The notes beneath the pieces are model-generated. The model worked only from the letters and a program-made list of their open reading frames with translations, had not been told where the DNA came from and made no database searches. This document shows positions 17,126 through 26,628 of a stretch of DNA of 64,000 nucleotides, one piece after another (the first letter of the stretch is position 1; every line of letters starts with the position of its first letter). The position numbers and the translations under genes are program-made. Location: positions 17,498 through 81,497 of the forward strand of contig JAFSDL010000006.1 in assembly GCA_017436285.1 (NCBI GenBank), written 5' to 3'. This stretch comes from Clostridia bacterium (GTDB taxonomy: Bacteria > Bacillota > Clostridia > Oscillospirales > Acutalibacteraceae).

Positions 17126-18385
17126 TCAGCGAATCTGTCCGTCACCTTTGATAATAAATTTATATGTTGTTAATTCTTTAAGTCCCATTGGCCCTCTGGC
17201 ATGAAGCTTCTGAGTTGAAATGCCCATCTCACAGCCCAAGCCAAATTCACCACCATCTGTAAAACGGGTTGAAGCATTAACATAAACTGCCGCGCTATCT
17301 ACTCCACGAGTGAATTTTTCTGCGTTTTCGTTGCTTTTTGTAATAATTGCTTCACTATGTCCTGTTGAATGAATAGAAATATGCTCTATTGCCTCTTCAA
17401 CGCAATCAACAATTTTAACCGCAAGAATATAATCAAGAAATTCTGTGTCGAAATCATTTTCCCCTGCATTTTTGCCATCAATAAGCTTAACGGCTTTTTC
17501 ATCAAGACGAAGCTCAACGGGGATTTTGCCCTCTTTGATTCTGTTATCAACTATTCTTTCTTTTAAAAGAGGTAAAAATTCGTTTGCAATTTTGCTATTT
17601 ACTATAAGCACCTCTGCTGCATTACAAACAGAGGGTCTGCTTGTTTTAGCATTTTCAACTATATTAAGTGCTTTTTCCATATCTGCATTTTCATCAATAT
17701 AAATGTGGCATATACCTGTGCCTGTCTGAATGCATGGCACCTTTGCATTTTCTGTAACCGCCTTAATAAGACCTGCGCCACCACGAGGAATAAGTAAATC
17801 AACATAACCAACTGCATTCATAAGCTCGTTTGCACTCTGCCTTGTAGTGTCCTGAACAAGATTTATAAGAGTTTCCGGAAGCCCTAAGGAAGCGAGACCT
17901 TTTCTCATTGCAGTAACAATTGCATCTGCAGAAAGGAAAGCCTCTTTACCACCACGAAGAACGCAGACATTACCGCTTTTAAGAGCAAGAGCTGCCGCGT
18001 CTGAGGTTACATTTGGTCTGCTTTCATAAATAATTGCAACAACACCCATAGGAACTGCAGTTTTTTCAACAACAATTCCGCTTGGTCTTTCAACTCTTGC
18101 CAGAACCTCGCCAACAGGGTCAGGCAATTCAACAACCTCACGGATCCCGTCTGCCATGCCTTTAATACGCTCTTTGGTAAGGCAAAGTCTGTCAAGCATA
18201 ACATCAGAAATGGTGCCCTTGGCTTTTTCCAAATCCTTAGCATTTGCAACAAGTATCTCTTCCTGATTTTCTATGAGAGCATCCGCCATTTTCAAAAGAG
18301 CATTGTTTTTATCTTCTGTATTAAGAGAGCAAAGGACAGACTTAGCTGCCTTTGCTTCCTTTAAAATATCAAATGTTGATTTCAT
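17126..18385 (-). CDS. proA: Gamma-glutamyl phosphate reductase
   Basis: Second step of proline synthesis: NADPH-dependent reduction of gamma-glutamyl phosphate to the semialdehyde. The aldehyde-dehydrogenase-fold catalytic Cys is in RPSVCNAAE (about residue 255). [22 protein letters not shown] and LRGGKEA are standard family blocks. Length 419 aa is normal. It is 9 nt downstream of proB. Confidence 0.96.
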   Translation of the reverse strand: MKSTFDILKEAKAAKSVLCSLNTEDKNNALLKMADALIENQEEILVANAKDLEKAKGTISDVMLDRLCLTKERIKGMADGIREVVELPDPVGEVLARVERPSGIVVEKTAVPMGVVAIIYESRPNVTSDAAALALKSGNVCVLRGGKEAFLSADAIVTAMRKGLASLGLPETLINLVQDTTRQSANELMNAVGYVDLLIPRGGAGLIKAVTENAKVPCIQTGTGICHIYIDENADMEKALNIVENAKTSRPSVCNAAEVLIVNSKIANEFLPLLKERIVDNRIKEGKIPVELRLDEKAVKLIDGKNAGENDFDTEFLDYILAVKIVDCVEEAIEHISIHSTGHSEAIITKSNENAEKFTRGVDSAAVYVNASTRFTDGGEFGLGCEMGISTQKLHARGPMGLKELTTYKFIIKGDGQIR

Positions 18386-18394
18386 AAAAACCCC

Positions 18395-19162
18395 TTATTT
18401 CTTTGAAATAAATCTTGTTCCTACCTTTTTACCGTCCGTAATATCATAAAGAACTGCAGGTGAAGAACCATTTGCAATAACAACATCTGTGCCTCTTGCA
18501 ATGCATTTTTTTGCAGCAGAAAGCTTTGTTGCCATACCGCCTGTGCCCAGATTTGTACCGCTTTTACCGCCTAAATTTTCAATTTCCGGGGTAATTTCAG
18601 TAATTTCTGAAATAAGAACCGCATTTTTATCTGTTCTCGGGTCTGCAGTGTAAAGCCCGTCAATATCAGAAAGCATAACAAGCAAATCTGCGTGCATACT
18701 TACTGCAACAATTGCACCAAGTGTATCGTTATCACCAACGGAAATTTCATCAGTATTAACTGTGTCATTTTCATTGATAATGGGAAGAACATTAAGCTCA
18801 AGAAGTCTGTTCATTGTATTTTTGATATTGTGATATCTTGTTGGGTCCTCTAAATCAAGGCCTGTAAGAAGAATCTGTGCAACTGTATGATTATACTCTG
18901 AAAAAAGCTTATCATAAGCATACATCAATTCGCACTGGCCAACTGCAGCAGCCGCCTGCTTTGTGGGCATATCGGTAGGTCTTCCTTTAAGAGAAAGCTT
19001 GCCTACACCCATTCCGATAGCACCTGAAGAAACAAGAATAATTTCGTGACCTGCATTTTTAAGGTCTGAAAGCACCTTACAAAGCTCTTCAATATGGCGG
19101 ATATTAAGGCATCCGGTACTGTGAGCAAGGGTTGATGTGCCTACCTTAACTACTATTCTCAT
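18395..19162 (-). CDS. proB: Glutamate 5-kinase, short form without PUA domain
   Basis: First step of proline synthesis: ATP-dependent phosphorylation of glutamate. KVGTSTLAHSTG is the phosphate loop, PIINENDTVNTDE and GDNDTLGAIVA are active-site blocks. At 255 aa it holds only the amino-acid-kinase domain; the C-terminal PUA domain of longer ProB proteins is absent. It follows the GPH transporter by 17 nt and may share its transcript. Confidence 0.95.
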   Translation of the reverse strand: MRIVVKVGTSTLAHSTGCLNIRHIEELCKVLSDLKNAGHEIILVSSGAIGMGVGKLSLKGRPTDMPTKQAAAAVGQCELMYAYDKLFSEYNHTVAQILLTGLDLEDPTRYHNIKNTMNRLLELNVLPIINENDTVNTDEISVGDNDTLGAIVAVSMHADLLVMLSDIDGLYTADPRTDKNAVLISEITEITPEIENLGGKSGTNLGTGGMATKLSAAKKCIARGTDVVIANGSSPAVLYDITDGKKVGTRFISKK

Positions 19163-19179
19163 AATAGCATCTCCAATAA

Positions 19180-20685
19180 TTAGTTTTCGTCTGAGCCTGT
19201 TCTGCTCTTTAATTTTGCCGCTCTTGAAACTGCAAGGTCTTCCATCATCTGTTCTCTGACTTTTCCGTCAACATTAAAGAAGGAAAGGGAAATTGCCTTA
19301 CCGATTCGTCCGAATGCAGGAGCAAGAGTGAATACTGCCCAGATTGCTTTAAGCATACCGGGGTCTGTCTGAGGAATAACAACTCCGTAAGAGTTGATAA
19401 GGGGCTCATATTTGATTGCAGCGATAATAATACCGCTGAGAATTGTTGAAATATTGTTTGTAATAAGAGTAATGTAGCCCATAGCGGCACTCATCATACC
19501 CTCATTACGAATACCTGTTTTCCACTCAACATAGTCATACAAATCGCCCTGAAGAGCGGTACCGCAGAAGCGCTGAACAGAGTTCATAGCACCAGCAAAT
19601 GTGAGACCGATTACAATAATAATCAGGTTGATTATGTTGTTATCTGTGGGGCTATAGCCGATAAAATACATTATAAGATAAACTATACCGCAATAACCAT
19701 AAGCTAAAACAGAAAGCTTTTTAACACCGATTTTCTTTGCCCATTTATTAGCAAAGGGTAAAACGAAATAACTGGGAAGACCTGTAAATATACCTGAAAT
19801 TGCCGCATTGGAAAGCTTACCCGTACAGTTAAGCCAGAAATAGTTTGCAACGCTCTGTCCTGTACCCTTACCCATACCGCAGAAATTCTTTGCCATAAGA
19901 GACCACATAGGACCACAGGATGCAACCTGCTTAACGGATTTCCATACACTTGTGCTGTTCATTTCATCACGGGATGCAAGGGGCACCCTTTCGCGAAGAC
20001 TGAAGAAGCCGAACACACGGAAAACAACCACAAGCGCCATAAATATAAGCGCACCTACAAGGTAGATATTTCTTGTTGGTATTGTTCGTGGCAGATAGTC
20101 AACAAAGAACGGGAACAGTGACGGTAGCCACACACCGAAAAGGTCAACATAGGTATCTGCCGCAATAAGCTTGTTTCGTTCATTTACATTGGGTGTCAGG
20201 TTATAAAGCACTGCCTGATAAGCGGGAGTGTAGAAGGAGTTGGAAATTGAACCAACATATCTTATAACAAGGAAAAGTCCCAACAATGTTGCCTGAGAAA
20301 GTCCATCAGGCAAAATATATGGCATACAAGCTGAAAAAAGCCAGAAGGGAAGAGTCAACACAAGATAGGGGCGAACTCGACCCCAACGGGTACGGGTTCT
20401 GTCAAGAATAGGCCCTGAAATTGCATTATCAAATGTATCAAGAATACTACAAACAGACTGCGCCACGCTTAATGTGATTGGGCTTACATGCTGGAATGTG
20501 GTGGTATAGAAAAACTCGTTGTTACCGTTAAAGGTTTCCCAGTTTTTATCACCAATACCTGAAATTATGTAAGCAGCCATTTCGCGAGGTCCAAGATATT
20601 CTTTTTCCTGCTGTCTTCTTTGCTTTTCAATATCTTCTTCGGTTACCTGGGGTTCAACATAAACATCTTTAGTTTTTTCTGCCAA
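19180..20685 (-). CDS. GPH/MFS sugar transporter
   Basis: A 501-aa secondary transporter with about 12 membrane segments. The family motif LDRTRTRWGRVRPYL is in the first half, followed by an NERNKL block. I start it at TTG 20685, 8 nt after GGAGG; the longer frame from 20706 would translate that ribosome site. The start context (GGAGGAGAAAACATTGGCAG) is almost the same as that of the transporter at 8718-10571. It lies directly upstream of proB. The substrate is unknown; sugars or glycosides are typical. Confidence 0.83.
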   Translation of the reverse strand: MAEKTKDVYVEPQVTEEDIEKQRRQQEKEYLGPREMAAYIISGIGDKNWETFNGNNEFFYTTTFQHVSPITLSVAQSVCSILDTFDNAISGPILDRTRTRWGRVRPYLVLTLPFWLFSACMPYILPDGLSQATLLGLFLVIRYVGSISNSFYTPAYQAVLYNLTPNVNERNKLIAADTYVDLFGVWLPSLFPFFVDYLPRTIPTRNIYLVGALIFMALVVVFRVFGFFSLRERVPLASRDEMNSTSVWKSVKQVASCGPMWSLMAKNFCGMGKGTGQSVANYFWLNCTGKLSNAAISGIFTGLPSYFVLPFANKWAKKIGVKKLSVLAYGYCGIVYLIMYFIGYSPTDNNIINLIIIVIGLTFAGAMNSVQRFCGTALQGDLYDYVEWKTGIRNEGMMSAAMGYITLITNNISTILSGIIIAAIKYEPLINSYGVVIPQTDPGMLKAIWAVFTLAPAFGRIGKAISLSFFNVDGKVREQMMEDLAVSRAAKLKSRTGSDEN

Positions 20686-20721
20686 TGTTTTCTCCTCCAT
20701 AATCAAATTCTTTACCTAATC

Positions 20722-20782
20722 TATCCCTCTTTTTTACGAATGTAAAAAGGAGGGGGAACCGCGTTAGCGGTGGGTGGTACAA
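20722..20782. repeat. Two-hairpin interspersed repeat, copy 1 (overlaps the maf 3' end)
   Basis: Hairpin A is a 13-bp stem (20725-20737 with 20742-20754, loop GAAT). Hairpin B is ACCGC-gtta-GCGGT (20758-20771). The end is GGGTGGTACAA. Copy 2 at 31533-31595 has the same layout with different paired bases in both stems. Confidence 0.7.
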
Positions 20783-21354
20783 CCTATAAATTCTTCAAGC
20801 TCTCTTTTAAGCCTTGCAATCGGAAACCCCACAACATTGTAGTAATCGCCGTTTATTCCTTTAACAAGCAAGCCGGCTTTTCCTTGAATTCCGTAAGCTC
20901 CTGCCTTGTCATAGGGCTCCGAAGAGCTTATATACTCTTCAATTTCATTTTTTGTTAAAGGGAAAAATTCAACATCTGTTTTCTCGCTGAAGGTTCTCAT
21001 TTCTCCGTTTAAGGAAAGGGTTACACCTGTATAAACCTGATGCACCTTACCGCTTAAAAGGGAAATCATTCTGCGGGCATCCTCTTTATCAACGGGCTTC
21101 CCTAAAATTTCATCATCAACTGAAACAACAGTATCTGCGGAAATAACCAAATTCACTTTTTCTGTTAATTCCCTTGATGCCTCATTTTTTATTTTCGAAA
21201 GATATTCCACTGCTTCACGGGCACCGATTCCCTCAGGAAGTGTTTCGTCACACTCAGCAGGCAATATCTCAACATCTTCAAAAATCAATTTTATCAATTC
21301 TTGCCTTCTCGGTGATGCGGAAGCAAGAATTATTTTTTTATTAAATTCTATCAT
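20764..21354 (-). CDS. maf: Maf-family nucleoside triphosphate pyrophosphatase
   Basis: House-cleaning enzyme that hydrolyses non-canonical or dTTP/UTP-type nucleotides. LASASPRRQELI at residues 10-21 and SADTVVSVDDEILGKP are the active-site blocks. Length 196 aa is normal. The last codons (about TTHR) and the stop TAA lie inside the two-hairpin repeat. Its start is 3 nt after the stop of the upstream isomerase gene, suggesting coupled translation; its own ribosome site is weak. Confidence 0.92.
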   Translation of the reverse strand: MIEFNKKIILASASPRRQELIKLIFEDVEILPAECDETLPEGIGAREAVEYLSKIKNEASRELTEKVNLVISADTVVSVDDEILGKPVDKEDARRMISLLSGKVHQVYTGVTLSLNGEMRTFSEKTDVEFFPLTKNEIEEYISSSEPYDKAGAYGIQGKAGLLVKGINGDYYNVVGFPIARLKRELEEFIGCTTHR

Positions 21355-21357
21355 ACT

Positions 21358-22236
21358 TTACCAATTCAAATAGTTGCAAATATTTTTAAGGGTATTAAGC
21401 CCCCATTTACAAGCATTTTTTGCTTCCTCACAGCCCTCAAACTCAAGGGTTATGAAGCCATTATAACCGCTATCCTTTAAAATGCTCAAGGTCTGCAATA
21501 CAGGAACATTTCCGTGCCCTAAAACCGCGCCTCTTAAGTAATTGCCACCACGAGTTTTGAAGAAGCAATCCTGTGGAGCAAACTCGCTGCCGCTTTTAAT
21601 ATGGAAATCCTTTGTATGAACATAGGAAGCAAAGGGAGCAAGTCTTGAAACTGCAGTTACGGGATTTTCGTCTGCACAAAGGAAATTGCCAATATCAATA
21701 AGCGCACCAAAGTTTTTATGAGAAACGCCTGTGATAATTCTTTCAACTCTGTCGCTATCCTGACAGAAATAGCCGTGATTTTCAATCATTGTTTTTATGC
21801 CCTTTGCTTCGGCATATTCAGTAACTGCTTTGTAGCCTTCAACTATTCTTGGTAAAGCCTGCTCAAAGCCTTTATATTTCTTTTCTTGGTCACGATAGCC
21901 TGAAGTTGCATCGTGGCGCATACCCTGAACACCTAAGGCAACCGCAACATCCACCTCGCCCTTAAGTCTTTCAATTTCTTTTTCTAAATCACCATCAGAG
22001 CCATAAATGAAATCTGCACCTACAGAATACTGAACACAAGCAATACCGACCTTTTCACATTCTGCTTTAAGCTCCTTTGCATAATCAAGCTTTGACATTC
22101 CATCGGGAGTGCGTATTTCTGCAAACTCAATTCCGTCAAAGCCAAGCTCCTGAGCAATTGAAATCAAATCCTTTTCTGTTGCCTCACCCTTTGAAACAAG
22201 AGAGCCTAAACTATAACTACTTACTGCAAATTTCAT
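21358..22236 (-). CDS. Sugar phosphate isomerase/epimerase-like TIM-barrel protein
   Basis: A xylose-isomerase-like TIM barrel of 292 aa. ELGFDGIEFAEIRTPDG near the N-terminus, MIENHGYF (metal Glu), GALIDIGNFLC, SYVHTKDFH and FITLEFEGCEEA are the usual metal-binding blocks. The substrate is not known; sugar or inositol derivatives are typical. I start it at ATG 22236 with AAAGGA 8 nt upstream; a longer frame crosses into the divergent promoter region. Confidence 0.8.
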   Translation of the reverse strand: MKFAVSSYSLGSLVSKGEATEKDLISIAQELGFDGIEFAEIRTPDGMSKLDYAKELKAECEKVGIACVQYSVGADFIYGSDGDLEKEIERLKGEVDVAVALGVQGMRHDATSGYRDQEKKYKGFEQALPRIVEGYKAVTEYAEAKGIKTMIENHGYFCQDSDRVERIITGVSHKNFGALIDIGNFLCADENPVTAVSRLAPFASYVHTKDFHIKSGSEFAPQDCFFKTRGGNYLRGAVLGHGNVPVLQTLSILKDSGYNGFITLEFEGCEEAKNACKWGLNTLKNICNYLNW

Positions 22237-22330
22237 AAGTAAATTCCTTTCCAATATTTTATCATTGTACCCAAGCTGTTTGAGTATTATGATATTGATA
22301 TATCTAATAATGCTGCTTGGGGGGAAGAAA

Positions 22331-22873
22331 ATGAAAATCGAATCAAACGGAGAAGAAAAAATCACCGTTACCCTGTCACACATTGATATGGTCGACCTTG
22401 ATATTACATATGACGAAATGGATTATTCAAATATTGAAACTCGCCGTGTTATATGGACCATTCTTGATAAAGCCCGAAAAGCTCTGGGCAAATCCGTTGA
22501 TACGGACGGCAAGCTTCTTATAGAGGTTGCACCTTTAGAGGATGGGGGCTGTGTTCTGCATTTTACCAACTCGCCCTTTTCTGATACCAAAAGCAAAAAG
22601 CGTCTGATCATGAAAAAGGATGCTGACCCCATACTCTTCTGTCCTTGGGATGAAAATTCATTTATAGATTCCTTAAAAATAATTTCGGGCTTAAAGGATT
22701 TCATTAAAAGTGCCGAATCATATAAATATGAAAGCTGCCTTTATATGATTATCCGCCCAAGATTAACCTTTTCAGAAAAAATCCTACATATTTTATGTGA
22801 ATTCGGAAATGCATTTACCTGCACCGAAGGTGAAATATCAAAAATCTATGAATATGGTAATGCCTTATCTTAA
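22331..22873 (+). CDS. MecA-like adaptor protein
   Basis: A 180-aa protein resembling MecA, which hands substrates to the ClpC/ClpP protease. The N-terminal part (MKIESNGEEKITVTLSHIDMVDLDITYDEMD, then the RRVIWTILDKARKALG helix and the LLIEVAPLEDGGCVLHFT strand) fits the MecA N-domain. The C-terminal part is short and diverged compared with the usual 210-250 aa protein. Start ATG 22331, 6 nt after GGGGGG. Its 3' end overlaps the convergent rpe gene by 9 bp. Confidence 0.65.
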   Translation: MKIESNGEEKITVTLSHIDMVDLDITYDEMDYSNIETRRVIWTILDKARKALGKSVDTDGKLLIEVAPLEDGGCVLHFTNSPFSDTKSKKRLIMKKDADPILFCPWDENSFIDSLKIISGLKDFIKSAESYKYESCLYMIIRPRLTFSEKILHILCEFGNAFTCTEGEISKIYEYGNALS

Positions 22874-23521
22874 AGAATTCACTGCATCTTCAATATTTTC
22901 TGCACCAAAAATATAGCTACCTGAAACAAGCACATCTGCACCTGCTTCAACACAGAGCCTTGCGGTTTCGGGAACAATTCCGCCATCAACCTGAATGAGC
23001 AAATCGGGATTTACCTGATTTGCTTTTTCTCTTATAGCCTTTATTTTAGGAAGCATATCGCTCATAAAGGACTGTCCTCCAAAGCCTGGCTCAACTGTCA
23101 TAACAAGCACCATAGCAAGCTTTTCTATATAGGGAAAAACTGCTTCGGCAGGTGTTTTGGGCTTTATTACCAATGCAGGCTTTACCCCTGCATTTATTAT
23201 CTTTTCTAAGGTTTCCTCCACATCACTGTTGCTTTCGATATGGAAGCCGATTAAATCTGCACCTGATGAAGCAAAGCTTTCAACATAATCAGAGGGGTTG
23301 CTTATCATAAGGTGGCAGTCAAGAAACATATCTGTTGCTTTTCTTATGGATTTCACAACGGGTGGCCCGATTGAAATATTGGGAACAAAGTGACCATCCA
23401 TAACATCCACATGGAGCATATCTGCTCCCGCAACCTTCACTTTTTCTATTTCATTTTTTAAATCTGCATAATCTGCAGAAAGAATTGAGGGAGCTACTTT
23501 GATTTTGTTTTTAAAATTCAT
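22865..23521 (-). CDS. rpe: Ribulose-phosphate 3-epimerase
   Basis: Interconverts ribulose 5-phosphate and xylulose 5-phosphate in the pentose phosphate pathway. VDVMDGHFVPNISIGP (metal and catalytic Asp), CHLMI, VMTVEPGFGGQSF and IQVDGGI are diagnostic. Length 218 aa is normal. Its start overlaps the ribF end by 11 bp, and it closes the long minus-strand operon that begins at rimP. Confidence 0.95.
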   Translation of the reverse strand: MNFKNKIKVAPSILSADYADLKNEIEKVKVAGADMLHVDVMDGHFVPNISIGPPVVKSIRKATDMFLDCHLMISNPSDYVESFASSGADLIGFHIESNSDVEETLEKIINAGVKPALVIKPKTPAEAVFPYIEKLAMVLVMTVEPGFGGQSFMSDMLPKIKAIREKANQVNPDLLIQVDGGIVPETARLCVEAGADVLVSGSYIFGAENIEDAVNSLR

Positions 23522-24407
23522 TCTGAAACTCCTTTTTTATAATTTCCGTTGATTTTTTTCTGTCGGCAGAAATGCTTTCGCTTAATTCATCAAGGGAATT
23601 AAAGGCTCTTTCGCCTCTTAATTTTTCAACCAGAAAAACCTCAATGTCCTGTCCGTATAAATCCCCGTCAAAGCCAACGATATTTGTTTCGCTTCGTTTC
23701 TCGCTACCGCCCTTTATGGTTGGACGAATACCGATATTTGTAACAGAAATATACTTTTTGCCATCAACAACAGTGAATGAGGCATACACACCATAATCTG
23801 CAACAGTAAAATTATCACTGAAAAACTGATTAATTGTGGGAGACCCTAAGGTTCTGCCTCGGGCATCTCCGTGAACAACCTCAAAATTATATGAAAAATA
23901 TCTTCCAAGCATTTTATTGGCGGTTCTGATATCCCCATTTTTAATGCATTCTCTTATTCTTGTTGAGCTGACGGGTGCCCCATCGTATTCAACCTGATTG
24001 CAGACTGTAAGCTTAATTTCTCTTTCGGCACAAAGCTTTTTTAAGAGAGCTACATCACCCTTTGCGCCTTTTCCGAAACAATAATTGAATCCACAGCAAA
24101 GAGCTGTTGCGTTAAATTTTTCTATAAGAATTTTATCAACAAATTCCTCGGGAGAAAGCCCTGAAACTGCAACAAAATCAAGGTGTTCAGGGGTATAGCC
24201 CCATTCCTTTAAAAGCTGGTTTCTCTTTTTATCTGTAACAAGCTCACCGGGTACATCACCCGAAAGAGCTTTCTGCGGGTGCTCGGTAAACATCAAAGCG
24301 ATTTTCTCATCATATTCACTTGTATCGCTTAAAAGCACCTTTTTATGCCCTAAATGAAGACCGTCAAAGGTACCAAGTGCTATAAGCACCCGTCTTTTTT
24401 CACACAT
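23511..24407 (-). CDS. ribF: Bifunctional riboflavin kinase/FAD synthetase
   Basis: Makes FMN and FAD from riboflavin. The N-terminal adenylyltransferase domain has GTFDGLHLGHKKVL (residues 12-25) and SSTRIRECIKNGDI; the C-terminal kinase domain has the GRTLGSPTIN motif. At 298 aa it is slightly shorter than average, starting almost directly at the first strand. It overlaps truB by 8 bp and rpe by 11 bp. Confidence 0.94.
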   Translation of the reverse strand: MCEKRRVLIALGTFDGLHLGHKKVLLSDTSEYDEKIALMFTEHPQKALSGDVPGELVTDKKRNQLLKEWGYTPEHLDFVAVSGLSPEEFVDKILIEKFNATALCCGFNYCFGKGAKGDVALLKKLCAEREIKLTVCNQVEYDGAPVSSTRIRECIKNGDIRTANKMLGRYFSYNFEVVHGDARGRTLGSPTINQFFSDNFTVADYGVYASFTVVDGKKYISVTNIGIRPTIKGGSEKRSETNIVGFDGDLYGQDIEVFLVEKLRGERAFNSLDELSESISADRKKSTEIIKKEFQNEF

Positions 24408-25281
24408 TATTATAAACTCTTTTCACCAATAAATCTGTTTCGGTAAGCTCACCCAAGCCTAATAGCTCACCATTTCCGTAAACTCTGTAAATTCCGTTTT
24501 CCTTTACATTACGGACTCTTTCTCTCATAAGGCTTCCACCATTGGAAAATCGTTTTGCCTGATTTTCCGTAACGTGAATTTCAGGGTATTCCAATAGTAG
24601 CTTTTCTAAGGGTATAACCGCTTTTTCAATTTCGCCTTTTTCCTTTAACTCCGCCAATTCTTCAAGAGTAAAGCATTCTGAAAGCTCTATTCCGCAAGCA
24701 AAGGTACGGCAAAGGGAGGTCATAGTTGCACCACAACCCAATTTTTCGCCGATATCATTTATAAGAGTTCTTATATAAGTCCCTGCAGAGCATTCACAAT
24801 AAAGAGAAATTTCATCATTTTCAGTTTTCTCAACAGAAAGCTCATAAATTTCGCATTTTCGTGGAGCTCTTTCCACTTCAATTCCCTGGCGGGCAAGCTC
24901 ATACAGACGAACTCCGTCCCTTTTAATTGCCGAATACATAGGGGGTAATTGCATTATTTCCCCTTTAAATTCAGCAGTAGCCTTTTCTATTTCCTCAAAG
25001 CTTACCCTTTCATCAAAGGTATCTGTAACCGAACCCCATATATCAAGCGTATCTGTGCAGAAGCCTGTTTTAAAGGTTGCCTTGTAGGCCTTTTTGTGTG
25101 TTGGCAGAAGCTCAATAAATCGGGTTGCACCACCCACAGCTATTGGCAGTACACCTGTTGCATTAGGGTCAAGTGTGCCTGTATGACCGCACTTTTTTTC
25201 CCCGATTATTCTTCTGACCTTGTTTACCGCAAAAAAGGATGTTATGCTTTCACCTTTTTTGAGAGGTATTATACCCGTCAT
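24400..25281 (-). CDS. truB: tRNA pseudouridine-55 synthase
   Basis: Converts U55 of the tRNA T-loop to pseudouridine. The catalytic Asp is in KCGHTGTLDPNATGVLP (residues about 30-46). AYKATF and CSAGTYIRTLINDIG are further family blocks. Length 293 aa is normal. The start overlaps the nrnA stop by 4 bp (ATGA, 25278-25281). Confidence 0.96.
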   Translation of the reverse strand: MTGIIPLKKGESITSFFAVNKVRRIIGEKKCGHTGTLDPNATGVLPIAVGGATRFIELLPTHKKAYKATFKTGFCTDTLDIWGSVTDTFDERVSFEEIEKATAEFKGEIMQLPPMYSAIKRDGVRLYELARQGIEVERAPRKCEIYELSVEKTENDEISLYCECSAGTYIRTLINDIGEKLGCGATMTSLCRTFACGIELSECFTLEELAELKEKGEIEKAVIPLEKLLLEYPEIHVTENQAKRFSNGGSLMRERVRNVKENGIYRVYGNGELLGLGELTETDLLVKRVYNNV

Positions 25282-26234
25282 TGATTTAAACCATCCAGAG
25301 CAGTTTTTATAACATTAAGTAATTGGGCTTTACCTTCATCATAAGAGCAAGAAAAGCTTGCCCCTGCGGCACCCTTGTGACCGCCACCATTCATTTTTGA
25401 ACAAATTGCAGATGCATCAATATCGCCCTCTGTACGAACAGAAATACCGAAGGTGCCATCCTCTTTTTCCTTGATAACCGCACCAACAAGAACGCCCTCA
25501 ATCTGACGGGGAAGAGCTGTAATAGAATAGCATTCGTGCTCTGCTGAGCCACTTTCCTTATACATAGCCTGTGTCAATGTAATAATGGCACACCTTCCGT
25601 CAAAATAATACTCAAGAGTGTTTCTTGCAAGCAATTCAAGATGAAGAAGACTTTTTGTTTTTGTTTCAAACATAAGCTTATTGATTTTTTTGGAATCAAT
25701 GCCCTTTTCCATAAGGTCTGCCGCAATTCTCAATGTCTGAGGGGTTGTGTTCTGGTATCTGAAGCACCCTGTATCTGTTGAGATACCCGTATATATACAT
25801 TCTCTCATATATAAATTGGGCTCAATACCTAATTCTAAAGCCAGCTCATAAATAATTCCGCAAGCCGCCGCTCTATCCTCAACAAAGGTATTTTTTGCAT
25901 AATATGTGTTAGAAACGTGGTGGTCAATGCATAAATCAACCCTTCCGCCATATAAAGACGCCATATTGCCCAAAAGCTTTTCATCTGCAACATCCACCGT
26001 AATAATAAATGGGTCTGTTACATCATCGGCAATATAGGAATCCGTCATATAGTAGAAATCCTTTGGGATTATGTCGCTACATTTCACAACACGCTTTTTG
26101 CCCATTATTCTGAGTATCTCTGCAAGAGCAAATGCAGACCCTAAGGTATCGCCATCAGGATGCTCATGAGAAATAATGACAAATTCATTATGCTCTTTTA
26201 TCAAAGCAGCACATTGTTTTAAATCAATTACCAT
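25278..26234 (-). CDS. nrnA: DHH-family phosphoesterase (NrnA-like nanoRNase/pAp phosphatase)
   Basis: Degrades short oligoribonucleotides and/or pAp. Metal motifs: SHEHPDGDTLGSA, IDHHVSN (the DHH motif), and the DHHA1 substrate loop GGGHKGAAGA at the C-terminus. I start it at ATG 26234 (318 aa), with AGGTG upstream; a longer frame reads into rbfA. Its place after rbfA is the usual Firmicutes order. Confidence 0.9.
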   Translation of the reverse strand: MVIDLKQCAALIKEHNEFVIISHEHPDGDTLGSAFALAEILRIMGKKRVVKCSDIIPKDFYYMTDSYIADDVTDPFIITVDVADEKLLGNMASLYGGRVDLCIDHHVSNTYYAKNTFVEDRAAACGIIYELALELGIEPNLYMRECIYTGISTDTGCFRYQNTTPQTLRIAADLMEKGIDSKKINKLMFETKTKSLLHLELLARNTLEYYFDGRCAIITLTQAMYKESGSAEHECYSITALPRQIEGVLVGAVIKEKEDGTFGISVRTEGDIDASAICSKMNGGGHKGAAGASFSCSYDEGKAQLLNVIKTALDGLNQ

Positions 26235-26244
26235 ATCTTTCACC

Positions 26245-26601
26245 TTAATCGGTAAACTCGCTTGAAATTTCCTCAAGCTTTTTAACAATATTCATACCGT
26301 ATTCAATAGAATCATCGGCAACGAACTTTATTTCGGGGGTTTTGCGAAGACCGAGACGCTTACCAACCTCCCGGCGCACAAGACCCGTTGCACCTGTAAG
26401 GGCTTTGGTAGCACCCTTGGCTACCTCAATCCCCTCAACAGCGCTTACATATACTTTAACATAGGATAAGTCGCCTGCTACATCTGCTCTTGCAACGCTT
26501 ATAAGATGCTCGGAAATTCTGGGGTCCTTAAGCTCTCTTACAATAGCGGCAATTTCGCGCTTGATATCCTCTGCTGTACGATTTTGTTTATAAGTTCCCA
26601 T
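26245..26601 (-). CDS. rbfA: Ribosome-binding factor A
   Basis: Binds the 30S subunit during 16S rRNA maturation. A KH-like fold of 118 aa with the conserved RELKDPRISEHLISV block, the VKVYVSA strand and the C-terminal PEIKFVADDSIEYG. GGAG lies 6 nt before the ATG. It lies between infB and nrnA. Confidence 0.95.
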   Translation of the reverse strand: MGTYKQNRTAEDIKREIAAIVRELKDPRISEHLISVARADVAGDLSYVKVYVSAVEGIEVAKGATKALTGATGLVRREVGKRLGLRKTPEIKFVADDSIEYGMNIVKKLEEISSEFTD

Positions 26602-26628
26602 TTTTAACTCCTAAATGTTAAAAATAAT

